Assembly: GCF_027531545.1 (NCBI RefSeq)
Contig: NZ_JAPZSC010000016.1
Coordinates: 416,832 to 480,831 of the forward strand
DNA: 64,000 nucleotides
Direction: 5' to 3'
Origin: Silanimonas sp.
GTDB lineage: Bacteria; Pseudomonadota; Gammaproteobacteria; Xanthomonadales; Xanthomonadaceae
Under the pieces are notes generated by a model that ran no database searches, was not told the origin of the DNA, and was given only the letters and a program-made list of their open reading frames with translations. The position numbers and the translations under genes are program-made. Numbering within the stretch: position 1 is the stretch's first letter; each line of letters opens with the position of its first letter. Shown here one piece after another: positions 9,393 through 18,877 of the stretch.

Positions 9393-11858
9393 ATGGCCGT
9401 GCGCGCCTTTGATCGTCCCGCCGAGTACGACGTCGTCATCATCGGTGCCGGTCCCGCCGGCCTCTCCGCCGCCTCGCGCGCTGCCGCCCGCGGCAACCGC
9501 TACGTGCTGCTGGAGGCCGCGCCGCATCCGTCGGACACGATCTTCAAGTACCAGAAGGGCAAGCACGTGATGGCCGAACCCGGGTTCCTGCCGCTGCGAA
9601 GCGGCATGAGCTTCGCGGCGGGCAAGCGCGAGACCGTGCTCGGCACCTGGAACGACGAACTCACCGCGCAGGGCATCCACATCCTCCACGGCAAGCGCGT
9701 CAACGGCATCGACCGCGATCCGAAGGCCGCGCCATTCACGGTGCGCTGCGAGGACGGCAGCAGCTACACCACGCGCAACGTCATCCTCGGCATCGGCCTG
9801 CAGGGCAACGTGCGGAAGATGGGCGTGCCGGGCGAGGAGCACCCCAACGTCCAGTACACGCTCTCCGACCCGGACGAGTACGAGGGCGAGACGGTCATCG
9901 TGGTCGGTGCCGGTGATGCCGGCATCGAGAACGCGATGGGCCTGATCGCGAAGAACACCGTGCACCTGATGAACCGGCAGGAAGAGTTCACGGTCTGCAA
10001 GGACGCCAACCGCGACGCCATCCAGGCGCAGGAGCGCGCCGGCAAGGTGCGCATCTGGCATTCGGCCTTCGCCGCGCGTGTCGATCCCCCGCCGGCCGAT
10101 CCGAAGCTCGCGCCGGGCGCGAAGCCGCCGCTGATGAGCTTCGTGTTCAACGGCAAGGTCGGCGAACAGAGCATCCCGTGCCATCGCATCATCGTCCGTG
10201 CCGGCGCCATCCCGCCGCGCAAGCTGGTCGAGAGCTTCGGCGTGCAGTTCCCGAACGAGGACCCCTCGGCCATCCCTGTGCTGTCCGAGGCCTACGAATC
10301 GAACGTTCCTGGCCTGTTCGTCGTCGGCGCGCTGGGCGGCTACCCGCTGATCAAACAGGCGATGAACCAGGGCCACGAGGTCGTCGACACCATCAACGGC
10401 GACGTGGTCGAACCGGTGGACGAGCCCCTGCTGCGCGACCGCCTGAAGGCCTGGCGGCCCGGCGTGGCGGCCTCGGTGGTGGTCGACGAGATCGGCCGCC
10501 ACCCCTTGCTCGGCGCGCTCACCAAACTGCAGCGTCGCGAACTGCTCCTGGAAAGCACCGTCCACGTGCTGCCGAAGGACGCCGTGGTCTTCAAGAAGAG
10601 CTACTACAGCAACAGCTTCTGGTCGATCATCGGCGGCAACGTGCAGATCGACACCGACGGCGACGAGGGCAACCGTCGCGCCGTCGTCCTCGGCGCCGGG
10701 CGCTTCTTCGGCGAGATGGGCTTGCTCTCCGGCCGCCGCCGCACCGCCACCGTGTCGGCCGGCCTGAACTGCGTGCTGATCGAAACGCCGCGCCGCACGA
10801 TGCTCAAGCTGATGAGCGCTTCGGAGCGCCTGCGCGACAAGATCGACCAGGCCTTCGTCCGCAACGCGGTGTTCAATTACATCGGCCCGCTGCTCGGCAC
10901 CGAGGTGATCGACGCGATGATCGACCGCGGCGTCACGCTGAAGCGCTTCAACGCCGGGCAGGTGCTGTTCAAGGAAGGCGACCCCGCCGACGGCCTTTAC
11001 CTGATCCGCCGCGGCTCGGTGGCCGTGTCGAAGCGCATCAAGAGCGAAGACCGCGTGCTCGCCTATGTCAGCGCCGGCAACTACGTCGGCGAGATGGCCA
11101 TGCTCGACGGTGGTGCACGCACCGCGACGGTGACGGCCTCGGTGCTGACCGAAGTGCTGGTGTTCGAGGCCGAAGGCATCCGCAAACAGATCCAGTCCAC
11201 GCCGGCGCTGCGCAAGGCGTTGGAAGCGATCATGCAGGCGCGCACCGAGCAGAACATCGCCGCCGAGCAGGACGTCGAGGACGGCAGCGCGCTGTCGCGC
11301 TTCCTGTTGAAGCAGGGCGTGGGTGACGCCTCCGACCTGCTCGTCATCGACGAAGGCCTGTGCGTGCAGTGCAACAACTGCGAGACAGCCTGCGCGGAAT
11401 CCCACGGCGGCACCTCGCGCCTGAAGCGTGAGGCCGGCGCCACCTTCGCCCGCGTGCATCTGCCGGTGGCCTGCCGCCACTGCGAGAACCCGCATTGCAT
11501 GAAGGACTGCCCGCCCGACGCGATCCGTCGCGGTCCCGGCGGCGAAGTCACCATCAGCGAAGCTTGCATCGGCTGCGGCAACTGCCAGCGCAACTGCCCC
11601 TACGGCGTGATCCAGATGGCGCCAGAAGCGCCGCCGAAGCCCGGCGGTGGCTTGCTGTGGTTGCTGTTGGGCCTCGGCGCGGCACCGGGCCAGCGCCAGC
11701 CCGAGGTCGAAGGCGATGTCGTCAAGAAGGCCGTGAAGTGCGACATGTGCACCGGCATCAAGGGCGGCCCGCGCTGTGTCGATGCCTGCCCGACCGGCGC
11801 GGCGAAGCGGCTCTCGGCCGAGGCGCTGTTCCGGCAGATCCGCCAGGTCGCGGACTGA
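9393..11858 (+). CDS. FAD/NAD(P) oxidoreductase - two cNMP-binding domains - four [4Fe-4S] ferredoxin fusion
   Basis: 821 residues; GGAGGG lies about 8 bases before the ATG. No signal peptide, so probably cytoplasmic. Domains in order: (1) thioredoxin-reductase-like flavoprotein, about 10-345, with FAD motif GAGPAG near residue 18, NAD(P) motif GAGDAG near 170, and VVGALGG near 310; (2) cyclic-nucleotide-binding domain about 375-475, phosphate cassette FGEMGLLSGRRRTATV; (3) second such domain about 500-605, cassette VGEMAMLDGGARTATV; (4) DmsB/NrfC-like ferredoxin region about 650-815 with CxxCxxCxxxC, CxxCx4CxxxC, CxxCxxCxxxC and a fourth Cys set ending CVDACPTG. Both cassettes keep the Glu and Arg that contact cyclic phosphate. 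Electrons could pass from NAD(P)H through FAD to the Fe-S chain under cyclic-nucleotide control. As last gene of the cytochrome operon it may supply or drain electrons for the hemes. That coupling is inference. Confidence 0.88.
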   Translation: MAVRAFDRPAEYDVVIIGAGPAGLSAASRAAARGNRYVLLEAAPHPSDTIFKYQKGKHVMAEPGFLPLRSGMSFAAGKRETVLGTWNDELTAQGIHILHGKRVNGIDRDPKAAPFTVRCEDGSSYTTRNVILGIGLQGNVRKMGVPGEEHPNVQYTLSDPDEYEGETVIVVGAGDAGIENAMGLIAKNTVHLMNRQEEFTVCKDANRDAIQAQERAGKVRIWHSAFAARVDPPPADPKLAPGAKPPLMSFVFNGKVGEQSIPCHRIIVRAGAIPPRKLVESFGVQFPNEDPSAIPVLSEAYESNVPGLFVVGALGGYPLIKQAMNQGHEVVDTINGDVVEPVDEPLLRDRLKAWRPGVAASVVVDEIGRHPLLGALTKLQRRELLLESTVHVLPKDAVVFKKSYYSNSFWSIIGGNVQIDTDGDEGNRRAVVLGAGRFFGEMGLLSGRRRTATVSAGLNCVLIETPRRTMLKLMSASERLRDKIDQAFVRNAVFNYIGPLLGTEVIDAMIDRGVTLKRFNAGQVLFKEGDPADGLYLIRRGSVAVSKRIKSEDRVLAYVSAGNYVGEMAMLDGGARTATVTASVLTEVLVFEAEGIRKQIQSTPALRKALEAIMQARTEQNIAAEQDVEDGSALSRFLLKQGVGDASDLLVIDEGLCVQCNNCETACAESHGGTSRLKREAGATFARVHLPVACRHCENPHCMKDCPPDAIRRGPGGEVTISEACIGCGNCQRNCPYGVIQMAPEAPPKPGGGLLWLLLGLGAAPGQRQPEVEGDVVKKAVKCDMCTGIKGGPRCVDACPTGAAKRLSAEALFRQIRQVAD

Positions 11859-11891
11859 TCCAGACCCGCTGCGCCCCGAGGGCCTGGCGGT

Positions 11892-12428
11892 TCAGAGCGT
11901 CTTTTCGATGCGCACGAGGCCCGGTTCATCCGAGGGCAGGCGGCGGAAGCCGAGCTGCTGCGCGAGGTGCAGCATCTGCGTGTTCTCCTGAAGCACGTCG
12001 CCGTAGACGGCGTCGAGGCGTTTGAGCTTCGCCCAGCGCAGCATCTGCTTCATCAGCAGCGTGCCGAGGCCCTGGTTGGCCAGATAGCGGATCACCAGGA
12101 TGGCGAAGTCGGCGCGTCGGGTTTTGTTGTCGATCGCGGCGCGCACCACGCCGCCCACCAGTGCCTGCCCGGGAGCCTCCGGCTCGGCCAACACGAGGGC
12201 GAACTGCGTCCGTGGATCGATGTGGGTCAGCCGCCGCGCCATCTCCGGCGTCAGCTCGGTCAGCGGGTGCAGGAAGCGCATCCGCACCTCCTCCGGGGTG
12301 AGCAGCGCGAAGCCCGCGCGCAAGGGTTCGGCATCGGCGGGGAGGATGGGCCGCAGCCATAGCCGCCGACCGTCGTCGAGCTGCAGTTCTTCCTGCCAGG
12401 GTTTGCCCAAGGGCCGTCGGTGGATCAC
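11892..12428 (-). CDS. GNAT-family N-acetyltransferase
   Basis: 178 residues if started at the GTG at 12426-12428, which has GGAGG seven bases upstream. A longer frame to an ATG at 12464 exists but has no comparable ribosome site. The core shows the GNAT acetyl-CoA site (VIRYLANQGLGTLLMKQMLRW, a variant of the RxxGxG/A loop) followed by the C-terminal helix and strand (NTQMLHLAQQLGF). The sequence around LRPILPADAEPL and PEEVRMRFL resembles the GNAT domain of Pat-type protein lysine acetyltransferases, but without the acyl-CoA-synthetase-like part. The acceptor substrate cannot be predicted. It is transcribed towards the cytochrome operon end (33 bases between the stops) and away from the his operon. 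Confidence 0.8.
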   Translation of the reverse strand: MIHRRPLGKPWQEELQLDDGRRLWLRPILPADAEPLRAGFALLTPEEVRMRFLHPLTELTPEMARRLTHIDPRTQFALVLAEPEAPGQALVGGVVRAAIDNKTRRADFAILVIRYLANQGLGTLLMKQMLRWAKLKRLDAVYGDVLQENTQMLHLAQQLGFRRLPSDEPGLVRIEKTL

Positions 12429-12523
12429 GGGTGCGCCTCCGCTCAGATGCCCAGACTCGCGCATCCCCGGCCTTCGGTCGAGATCGCCGGGTGAAGACCG
12501 GCGGGGTCATTGCTGTTGGGCTA

Positions 12524-12550
12524 TTGACCAATGTAATAACGCGCTATTAC
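12524..12550 (+). promoter_or_regulatory. his operon promoter with overlapping palindromic operator
   Basis: TTGACC at 12524-12529 fits a -35 box. A palindrome GTAATA-ACGCGC-TATTAC occupies 12533-12550, with perfect six-base arms and a nearly symmetric CGCG core, and it covers the spacer and the presumed -10 (TATTAC, 12545-12550). It lies 11 bases before the start of the TrpR-related gene that heads the his operon. An autoregulatory site for that repressor is the simple reading. Operator identity is inference. Confidence 0.6.
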
Positions 12551-12561
12551 AGTGCGTACCC

Positions 12562-12951
12562 ATGAAGCGCCGTCCCGCCCTCGATCGCTCCCCCGTCGCC
12601 ATTGCCGCACCCGCGGCCCCGGGCGCGTCGGCCGACGACCGGTTGCTGGGGCTGGTGGGCGCCCTTCGCGCGCTGGAGACCCCGGACGAGCTGCGGCGTT
12701 TCCTCGTCGATCTGTGCACCCCGGCCGAGCTTGAGGCCATGGCCGACCGCTGGGCTGTGGTGCCGGAGCTGGCCGAAGGCCGGGCCTACCGCGAGATCCA
12801 CGACCGCACCGGCGTCAGCGTCACCACCGTGGGCCGCGTGGCCCGCTGCTTGTCCCTCGGCGCCGGCGGTTATCGCCTGGCGGCCGAACGCCTCGGGCAT
12901 CTGTCGCCCGGCGCGGCTTTCGCCGTGCCCGGCCACGACGACGCCCACTGA
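12562..12951 (+). CDS. TrpR-related (YerC/YecD family) transcriptional repressor, probable regulator of his genes
   Basis: 129 residues. After an Ala/Pro-rich N-terminal tail, residues about 28-110 match the TrpR/YerC fold: [14 protein letters not shown] leads into the helix-turn-helix [25 protein letters not shown]. Gene position directly ahead of hisG, 37 bases away, and the palindrome at its promoter suggest that it represses the his operon, probably sensing histidine. A TrpR-like gene heading the his operon is a known arrangement in Xanthomonadales. The effector is not visible from sequence. Confidence 0.82.
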   Translation: MKRRPALDRSPVAIAAPAAPGASADDRLLGLVGALRALETPDELRRFLVDLCTPAELEAMADRWAVVPELAEGRAYREIHDRTGVSVTTVGRVARCLSLGAGGYRLAAERLGHLSPGAAFAVPGHDDAH

Positions 12952-12988
12952 TCTCCCAACCGATTCGCTTTCCCACGGAGCCCGCACC

Positions 12989-13888
12989 ATGCGGACGCAC
13001 GATCGCCTGCGCATTGCCATCCAGAAATCCGGCCGCCTCTCGGACCCCGCCCGCGACCTGCTCGCGCGCGCGGGCTTGAGCTTCCGCGAGAGCCGCGACC
13101 GCCTGTTCTGCTATGGCGAATCGCTGCCCATCGACCTGCTCCTCGTCCGCGACGACGACATCCCCGGGCTCATCGCCGAGGGCGTCTGCGATCTCGGCAT
13201 CGTCGGCCTGAACGTGCTGGCCGAGCAGGACTACGAGCGCCGCGCGAAGGGCGAGGGCGAGGCCTTCAGCGTCGTGCGCCGCCTCGGCTTCGGCCGCTGC
13301 CGACTGTCGGTGGCGGTGCCGCAGGATTGGGAATGGCCCGGCCCGCAGCGCCTAGCCGGCCTGCGCTGCGCCACCAGCTACCCGGCCCTGCTGGCGAAGT
13401 GGCTGAAGGACAACGCCGTCGATGCCGAACCCGTGCTGCTGTCGGGCTCGGTCGAGATCGCGCCGCGACTCGGCAAGGCCGAGACCATCTGCGACCTCGT
13501 CTCCACCGGCGGCACGCTGGTGGCCAACCAGCTGAAGGAAGTGGCGGTGATCCTCGAGAGCGAGGCGGTCATCGCCGGGCCCTCGAAGCCCTTCAACGAC
13601 GAGCGCCAGGCGCTGGCCGACCTGCTGCTGCGCCGCCTCGACGGCGTGCTGTCGGTGAAGGCCGCGAAGCTGCTGATGCTGCAGGCCGAGCGCGCCGCGC
13701 TGGGCGAGTTGCTGAAGCTGCTGCCGGACGCCGACGCGCCGCTGGTCACCACCCTCGACGGCGACGGCTCGCGCGTCGCGGTGCAGGCGCTGTGCCGCAC
13801 CGCGGTGACCTGGCAGCGCCTCGAAGACATGAAGAAGGCCGGTGCCAGCGCCCTGATGGTGCTGCCGGTCGAGCAGATGCTGGCCTGA
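12989..13888 (+). CDS. hisG: ATP phosphoribosyltransferase, long form
   Basis: 299 residues. First step of histidine synthesis: ATP + PRPP gives phosphoribosyl-ATP. The start [17 protein letters not shown] is the usual beginning of His[13 protein letters not shown] and [18 protein letters not shown] belong to the catalytic and PRPP-binding region (about 160-180). The length and the C-terminal ACT-like part (about 225-299) indicate the long, self-sufficient form that is feedback-inhibited by histidine and does not need HisZ. A GGAG site precedes the ATG. It is the first enzyme gene of an eight-gene run. Confidence 0.97.
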   Translation: MRTHDRLRIAIQKSGRLSDPARDLLARAGLSFRESRDRLFCYGESLPIDLLLVRDDDIPGLIAEGVCDLGIVGLNVLAEQDYERRAKGEGEAFSVVRRLGFGRCRLSVAVPQDWEWPGPQRLAGLRCATSYPALLAKWLKDNAVDAEPVLLSGSVEIAPRLGKAETICDLVSTGGTLVANQLKEVAVILESEAVIAGPSKPFNDERQALADLLLRRLDGVLSVKAAKLLMLQAERAALGELLKLLPDADAPLVTTLDGDGSRVAVQALCRTAVTWQRLEDMKKAGASALMVLPVEQMLA

Positions 13889-13915
13889 CGCTGCAAACGA
13901 CGAAGACCCCTGACC

Positions 13916-15214
13916 ATGAAGACCCTCGATTGGGCCCGGCTCTCCGCCGACGAGCGCGCCGCCGCGCTCGCCCGGCCACCGTCGAACTCCAGCGAAGAAC
14001 GCATCGCCGCGGTGCAGCGCATCCTTGCGCAGGTGCGCGCCGATGGCGATACGGCGCTGCGCGCGCTGACGCGCCGGTTCGACAACGTGGAACTCGACAC
14101 CTTGGCCGTCGGCGAAGCGGAATTCGCCGCGGCGGAGGCGGGCATCGATCCGGCTTTGCGTGCGGCCATGGTGGAAGCGAAGTCGCGCCTCGACGCCTGG
14201 CACCGCGCCGGCGCCCCGACCGAATTCGAGATCGACACCGCGCCGGGCGTGCGTTGCGGCCGCGTGCTGCGCGCCATCGACACCGTCGGGCTCTACGTGC
14301 CGGCGGGTTCCGCGCCCTTGCCCTCCACCGCGCTGATGCTGGGCGTGCCGTCGCAGATCGCGGCCTGCCGCGACGTCGTAGTGTGCACGCCGCCGCGGGC
14401 GGATGGCACGGCCGACCCCGCCGTGCTGGTTGCGGCGCGGCTGTGCGGCATCCGTCGCGTATTCAGGATCGGCGGCGCGCAGGCCGTCGCCGCCATGGCC
14501 TTCGGCACCGAATCCGTGCCGCGCTGCGACAAGCTGTTCGGCCCCGGCAACGCCTGGGTGATGCTGGCGAAGTCGCAGGTCACCGCGCTGCCCGACGGCC
14601 CGGCCATCGACATGCCGGCGGGCCCTTCCGAAGTGCTGGTGATCGCGGATGCCGGCGCCAACCCGGCCTTCATCGCCGCCGACTTGTTGGCGCAGGCCGA
14701 GCATGGCCCCGATTCGCAGGTGGTCTTCGTCACCGACAGCGCGGCGCTGGTCGCGGCCGTGGAAGCTGAGGTGCGCGCGCAGGTCGCGCGCCTGCCGCGC
14801 GAAGCGATCGCGACGAAAGCGCTGGATTTCGCCCGCCTCATCGTCGTACCCACGCTGGACGAGGCCTTCGCGATCAGCAATGCCTACGGCCCGGAGCACC
14901 TGATCGTGCAGCTGCGCGACCCGCGCGCCTGGTTGCCGAAGATCACCTGCGCCGGCTCGATCTTCCTCGGCGATTACGCGCCGGAATCGCTGGGTGACTA
15001 CTGCTCGGGCACCAACCACGTGCTGCCCACCGGCGGCGCGGCACGGGCCTGGAGCGGCGTGTCGGTGGCGAGCTTCCAGCGCAGCATCAGCGTGCAACAG
15101 GTGAGCCGCGAAGGCCTGCTCGCCATCGGCCCCTGTGCCGTCACGATGGCCCGCGCGGAGTCGCTGGAAGCACACGCGCAGGCCGTCGTGCAGCGGTTGG
15201 AGGCCTCGGCATGA
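13916..15214 (+). CDS. hisD: Histidinol dehydrogenase
   Basis: 432 residues, the normal length. Performs the last two oxidations, histidinol to histidinal to histidine, using NAD+ and zinc. Visible signatures are [20 protein letters not shown] (NAD region), [41 protein letters not shown] with zinc-ligand residues, and YGPEHLIVQ with the catalytic Glu-His. 27 bases separate it from hisG, and its TGA overlaps the hisC ATG by four bases. Confidence 0.97.
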   Translation: MKTLDWARLSADERAAALARPPSNSSEERIAAVQRILAQVRADGDTALRALTRRFDNVELDTLAVGEAEFAAAEAGIDPALRAAMVEAKSRLDAWHRAGAPTEFEIDTAPGVRCGRVLRAIDTVGLYVPAGSAPLPSTALMLGVPSQIAACRDVVVCTPPRADGTADPAVLVAARLCGIRRVFRIGGAQAVAAMAFGTESVPRCDKLFGPGNAWVMLAKSQVTALPDGPAIDMPAGPSEVLVIADAGANPAFIAADLLAQAEHGPDSQVVFVTDSAALVAAVEAEVRAQVARLPREAIATKALDFARLIVVPTLDEAFAISNAYGPEHLIVQLRDPRAWLPKITCAGSIFLGDYAPESLGDYCSGTNHVLPTGGAARAWSGVSVASFQRSISVQQVSREGLLAIGPCAVTMARAESLEAHAQAVVQRLEASA

Positions 15215-16314
15215 ACGTGCTCGACCTCGTCCGCGCCGACCTGCGCGATTTCGGCGGCTACGGATCGGCGCGCAAGACCGGCCTGAAGGGCAGCGTCTGG
15301 CTCAATGCCAACGAGAGCCCGTGGGCCTCGCCGGCCGATCCGGGGCAGGGCCTCAACCGCTACCCGGAGCCGCAGCCTGCGGCCCTGCGCACTCGGCTCG
15401 CCGCGCTCTACGGGGTGCCCGAGGACACGCTGCTGATGACCCGCGGCAGCGACGAAGGCATCGACCTGCTCACGCGCGGGCTGTGCCGCGCCGAGCGCGA
15501 GGCGATCCTCGTTTCCCCGCCGGTGTTCGGCATGTATGCCGTTTCCGCCCGTGTTCAGGGCGCGCCGGTGGTCGAGGTGCCGCTGGTCGACGAGGGCGAC
15601 CGCTTCCGTTTCGACATCGACGCCGCGCTCCGCGCATTGGAGCTGTCGGTCGCGAAGGCGCCGGTCAAGATCCTCTACGTCTGCTCGCCGTCGAACCCCA
15701 CCGGCGGCGCGGTGTCGAATGCCGACCTCGAGCGCCTGCTGCGCGGTGTCGCTGGCCGCGCGCTGGTTGTCGTCGACGAAGCCTATGGCGAGTACAACGA
15801 CGCCCCGGGCGCGCTCGCGCTGCGCGAGCGCTTCGCGAACCTCGTCGTGCTGCGCACGCTCTCCAAGGCCTATGCGCTTGCTGGTGCGCGGCTCGGCATC
15901 ACCATCGGTGATCCGGCGCTGATCCGCGTGCTCGCCGCCATCGCCCCGCCGTATCCGCTGGCCTCGCCGGCAGTGGCGCTGGCGCTCGACGCGGTTTCGC
16001 CCTCGGCGGCGGACGAAGCGAAGCGTCGTGCCGGGCGCATCGTCGCCGAGCGCGGCCGTGTCGCCGAAGCGCTGCGCGCCTTCGATGGCGTGCGCCGCGT
16101 GTACGCCTCCGACGCCAATTACGTGCTGGTGCGCTTCGTCGATGCCGAGGCGGCCATGCAGGCCCTGCTCGGCGCCGGCGTCGTCGTGCGCGACCAGCGC
16201 GCGGCACCCCAGCTCCAGGATGCCCTGCGCATCACCATCGGCACCCCGGAGGAGAACGACGCGATGCTCGCCGCCCTTGCCGCCCTTCCTGCGCGCGTCG
16301 CCGCGACGGCCTGA
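15211..16314 (+). CDS. hisC: Histidinol-phosphate aminotransferase
   Basis: 367 residues, a class I/II PLP-dependent transaminase. Converts imidazole-acetol phosphate to histidinol phosphate with glutamate as donor. [12 protein letters not shown] and the later LNRYPEPQP are the usual N-terminal signature, [11 protein letters not shown] and VVDEAYGEY give the PLP pocket, and [14 protein letters not shown] carries the Schiff-base lysine. Start overlaps the hisD stop (ATGA). The gene ends nine bases before hisB. Confidence 0.97.
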   Translation: MNVLDLVRADLRDFGGYGSARKTGLKGSVWLNANESPWASPADPGQGLNRYPEPQPAALRTRLAALYGVPEDTLLMTRGSDEGIDLLTRGLCRAEREAILVSPPVFGMYAVSARVQGAPVVEVPLVDEGDRFRFDIDAALRALELSVAKAPVKILYVCSPSNPTGGAVSNADLERLLRGVAGRALVVVDEAYGEYNDAPGALALRERFANLVVLRTLSKAYALAGARLGITIGDPALIRVLAAIAPPYPLASPAVALALDAVSPSAADEAKRRAGRIVAERGRVAEALRAFDGVRRVYASDANYVLVRFVDAEAAMQALLGAGVVVRDQRAAPQLQDALRITIGTPEENDAMLAALAALPARVAATA

Positions 16315-16323
16315 GACCCTGCC

Positions 16324-17466
16324 ATGCCCCAGAAGATCCTGTTCATCGACCGCGACGGCGTGCTCATCGACGAGCCCGCCGACGAGCAGATCGATGCCTT
16401 CGAGAAGTTCCGCCTCACCCGCGGCTGCATCGCCGCCCTGCAGAAGCTCCGCGATGCGGGCTTCCAGTTCGTCATGGTCAGCAACCAGGACGGCCTCGGC
16501 ACGTCGAGCTTCCCGCGCGAGACGTTCGAGGGGCCACAGCGCCTGCTGCTGCAGATCCTCGAATCGCAGGGCATCACCTTCCGCGAAATCCTGATCGACG
16601 AGAGCTTCGCGCGCGAGAACCTGCCGACCCGCAAGCCCGGCATCGGCATGGTCATGCACTACCTGCGCGACCGCGACATCGACCTCGCCAGCAGCGCGAT
16701 GGTGGGCGATCGCGAGACCGACATGCAGTTCGCCACCAACCTCGGCGTGCGCGGTTTCCGCCTGAAGGACGGCCACTACGACTGGGCCGGCATCGCGCAC
16801 GCGCTCACCGCCTCGCCGCGCACCGCCACCGTCGAGCGTACGACGAAGGAAACGAAGATCACCGTGCAGGTCGACCTCGACCGCGCGTCCGAGCCGGCCG
16901 TCGCCACCGGGCATGGCTTCTTCGATCACATGCTGGAGCAGCTTGGCAAGCACGGCGGCTTCGGGCTGGCGGTGCGCTGCGCCGGCGATCTGCACATCGA
17001 CGAGCACCACACCGTCGAGGACTGCGCGCTGGCGATCGGCCAGGCCCTGAGGCAGGCGCTTGGCGACAAGCGCGGCATCGGCCGCTACGGCTTCGATGGT
17101 GGCGAAGGGCAGGGCGGTGAACCCGCGTCGGCCGCTGCGGACGCCCTCGGCGCCGAGGCCCGCGCCGCGTTCGCGCTGCCGATGGACGAGACCCGCGCTT
17201 CCGCGGTGGTCGATTTCTCCGGCCGGCCGTACTTCGTCTTCGAAGGCGCGTTCCCGCGTGCCGAGGTGGGCGGCCTCGCCACCGAACTGGTGCCGCACTT
17301 CTTCCGCTCGCTGTGCGAGACCGCCGGCCTGAACCTGCACCTGCAGGTGCGCGGCGAGAACACGCACCACATGGTCGAAGCCTGCTTCAAGGTCGTCGCC
17401 CGCGCCCTGCGCCTGGCGATCCGCCGAGACGGCACGGCGCTGCCGAGCACCAAGGGCGTGCTGTGA
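16324..17466 (+). CDS. hisB: Bifunctional histidinol-phosphatase / imidazoleglycerol-phosphate dehydratase
   Basis: 380 residues. The N-terminal HAD phosphatase (about 1-165) has the nucleophile motif [17 protein letters not shown] and [11 protein letters not shown]. The C-terminal dehydratase (about 175-380) has [42 protein letters not shown] and [10 protein letters not shown]. The E. coli enzyme has a Cys/His zinc cluster in the phosphatase part, in the segment just before RKP; here that segment reads [14 protein letters not shown] with no Cys. From memory the Xanthomonas proteins lack it too. An insertion of roughly 20 Gly/Ala-rich residues separates GRYGF from LPMDE. Confidence 0.96.
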   Translation: MPQKILFIDRDGVLIDEPADEQIDAFEKFRLTRGCIAALQKLRDAGFQFVMVSNQDGLGTSSFPRETFEGPQRLLLQILESQGITFREILIDESFARENLPTRKPGIGMVMHYLRDRDIDLASSAMVGDRETDMQFATNLGVRGFRLKDGHYDWAGIAHALTASPRTATVERTTKETKITVQVDLDRASEPAVATGHGFFDHMLEQLGKHGGFGLAVRCAGDLHIDEHHTVEDCALAIGQALRQALGDKRGIGRYGFDGGEGQGGEPASAAADALGAEARAAFALPMDETRASAVVDFSGRPYFVFEGAFPRAEVGGLATELVPHFFRSLCETAGLNLHLQVRGENTHHMVEACFKVVARALRLAIRRDGTALPSTKGVL

Positions 17467-18110
17467 CGGACGCGTTGCCTGCCCTTGATGCCTCGCGCAT
17501 CCGGCTGGTGCTGCTGGATTCCGGTGGCGCCAACCTCGGCTCGGTGCAGGCCGCGTTCGCGCGCCTCGGCGTCGAGGCGCCGGTCACCAGCGACGCGCAG
17601 CGTATCCGTGCAGCGACCCACGTGATCCTCCCCGGCGTCGGCGCCGCGGCCCCGGCGATGGCGCGACTGCGCGCGAACGGTCTCGATCGCCTCATCCCGA
17701 CGCTCACGCAGCCGCTTATGGGCATCTGCGTCGGCATGCAACTGCTGTTCGAGCACTCGGTCGAAGGCGAGGTGGATTGCCTCGGCCTGCTGCCGGGCCG
17801 CGTCGAGCGCCTGCCGGAGTCGCCGGGCGTGCGCGTGCCGCACATGGGTTGGAATCGCCTTCAGCCGGCGTCCGTCGAGGCCGCCGCGCACCCGCTGATG
17901 GCCGGGCTCGACGGCCGCCATGCCTACTTCGTGCACAGCTACGCGTATCGCGGCGACACGAACGCGCTGGCCACCAGCACGCACGGCCAGCCCTTCACCG
18001 CCATCGCCGCGCACGGCCGGGTGATGGGCGCGCAGTGCCATCCGGAGCGCAGCGCTGCCACCGGCGCGCGCCTGCTCCGCAACTTCCTCTCGCTCCAGGC
18101 GTCCTCGTGA
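17463..18110 (+). CDS. hisH: Imidazole glycerol phosphate synthase, glutamine amidotransferase subunit
   Basis: 215 residues from a GTG at 17463 that overlaps the hisB stop (GTGA). Class I glutaminase that feeds ammonia to HisF. The nucleophile elbow [13 protein letters not shown] contains the catalytic cysteine, and GAQCHPERS the catalytic His-Glu pair; HSYAYRG is near the interface. The oxyanion-strand region [15 protein letters not shown] at the N-terminus matches HisH. Starting on GTG is shared with hisA and hisIE. Confidence 0.96.
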   Translation: MTDALPALDASRIRLVLLDSGGANLGSVQAAFARLGVEAPVTSDAQRIRAATHVILPGVGAAAPAMARLRANGLDRLIPTLTQPLMGICVGMQLLFEHSVEGEVDCLGLLPGRVERLPESPGVRVPHMGWNRLQPASVEAAAHPLMAGLDGRHAYFVHSYAYRGDTNALATSTHGQPFTAIAAHGRVMGAQCHPERSAATGARLLRNFLSLQASS

Positions 18111-18877
18111 CCTTCATCCTCTATCCCGCCATCGACATCCGCGAAGGCCGCGTCGTTCGCCTGCGCCAAGGCGACTACGACGCCGAGACCCGCTACGCCG
18201 ACGACCCGCTCGCCCTCGCCAAGCGCTACGCCGAGGCCGGCGCCGAGTGGCTGCACCTCGTCGACCTCGATGCCGCGAAGGCTGGCGGTTGGACGCTCGG
18301 GCCACTCGTCGAAGCGATCCGCCGCGAGACGACGCTGAAGGTGCAGACCGGCGGCGGCGTTCGCGACGATGCGGACGTCCTGACCATCCTCGGTGCGGGC
18401 GCCTCGCGTGTCGTCATCGGTTCGCTGGCCGTGCGGCAGGCGAACCGGGTGCTGGGCTGGCTGGAGCGCTTCGGCAACGATCGGATCACCATCGCCCTCG
18501 ACGCCCGCGCGGACGACGCCGGCGTTTTCCGCTTGCCGGTCCACGGTTGGACCGAGGCCTCGGGCCTCGCGCTTTTCGACCTGCTGAAGCGCTACGCCGA
18601 TACTGGCCTGCGCCACCTGCTGTGCACCGACATCGCGCGCGACGGCATGCTCGCCGGGTTGAACCTCGACCTGTATCGCGAGATCGCCACGCGCTTCCCC
18701 GAGGTGGCGGTGCAGGCCTCCGGCGGCGTGGCCTCCCTCGATGATGTCCTCGGCGCCCGCGCGGCCGGTGCCGGCGGCGCCATCCTCGGCAAGGCCTTGC
18801 TGGATGGCCGCTTCACGATGGTCGATGCCTTCGCCGCGATCGATGCGGCCGAGGGCCGGCCGCAGGAGACAGCCTGA
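18107..18877 (+). CDS. hisA: ProFAR isomerase
   Basis: 256 residues from a GTG at 18107 that overlaps the hisH stop. A beta/alpha barrel isomerising the phosphoribosyl-formimino intermediate (ProFAR to PRFAR). Half-barrel signatures: [14 protein letters not shown] with the catalytic Asp near residue 9, [24 protein letters not shown] (phosphate site), and the second catalytic Asp in [22 protein letters not shown] closes the second phosphate site. The next gene starts inside its stop codon (TGATG). Confidence 0.97.
   Translation: MTFILYPAIDIREGRVVRLRQGDYDAETRYADDPLALAKRYAEAGAEWLHLVDLDAAKAGGWTLGPLVEAIRRETTLKVQTGGGVRDDADVLTILGAGASRVVIGSLAVRQANRVLGWLERFGNDRITIALDARADDAGVFRLPVHGWTEASGLALFDLLKRYADTGLRHLLCTDIARDGMLAGLNLDLYREIATRFPEVAVQASGGVASLDDVLGARAAGAGGAILGKALLDGRFTMVDAFAAIDAAEGRPQETA

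Noticed and set aside
8481..11495. A second very long minus-strand frame opposite the c554-like and flavo/Fe-S genes
   Set aside because: Composition shadow, rich in Arg/His/Gly/Ala with no motif; the plus strand carries the FAD, cNMP and Fe-S signatures.
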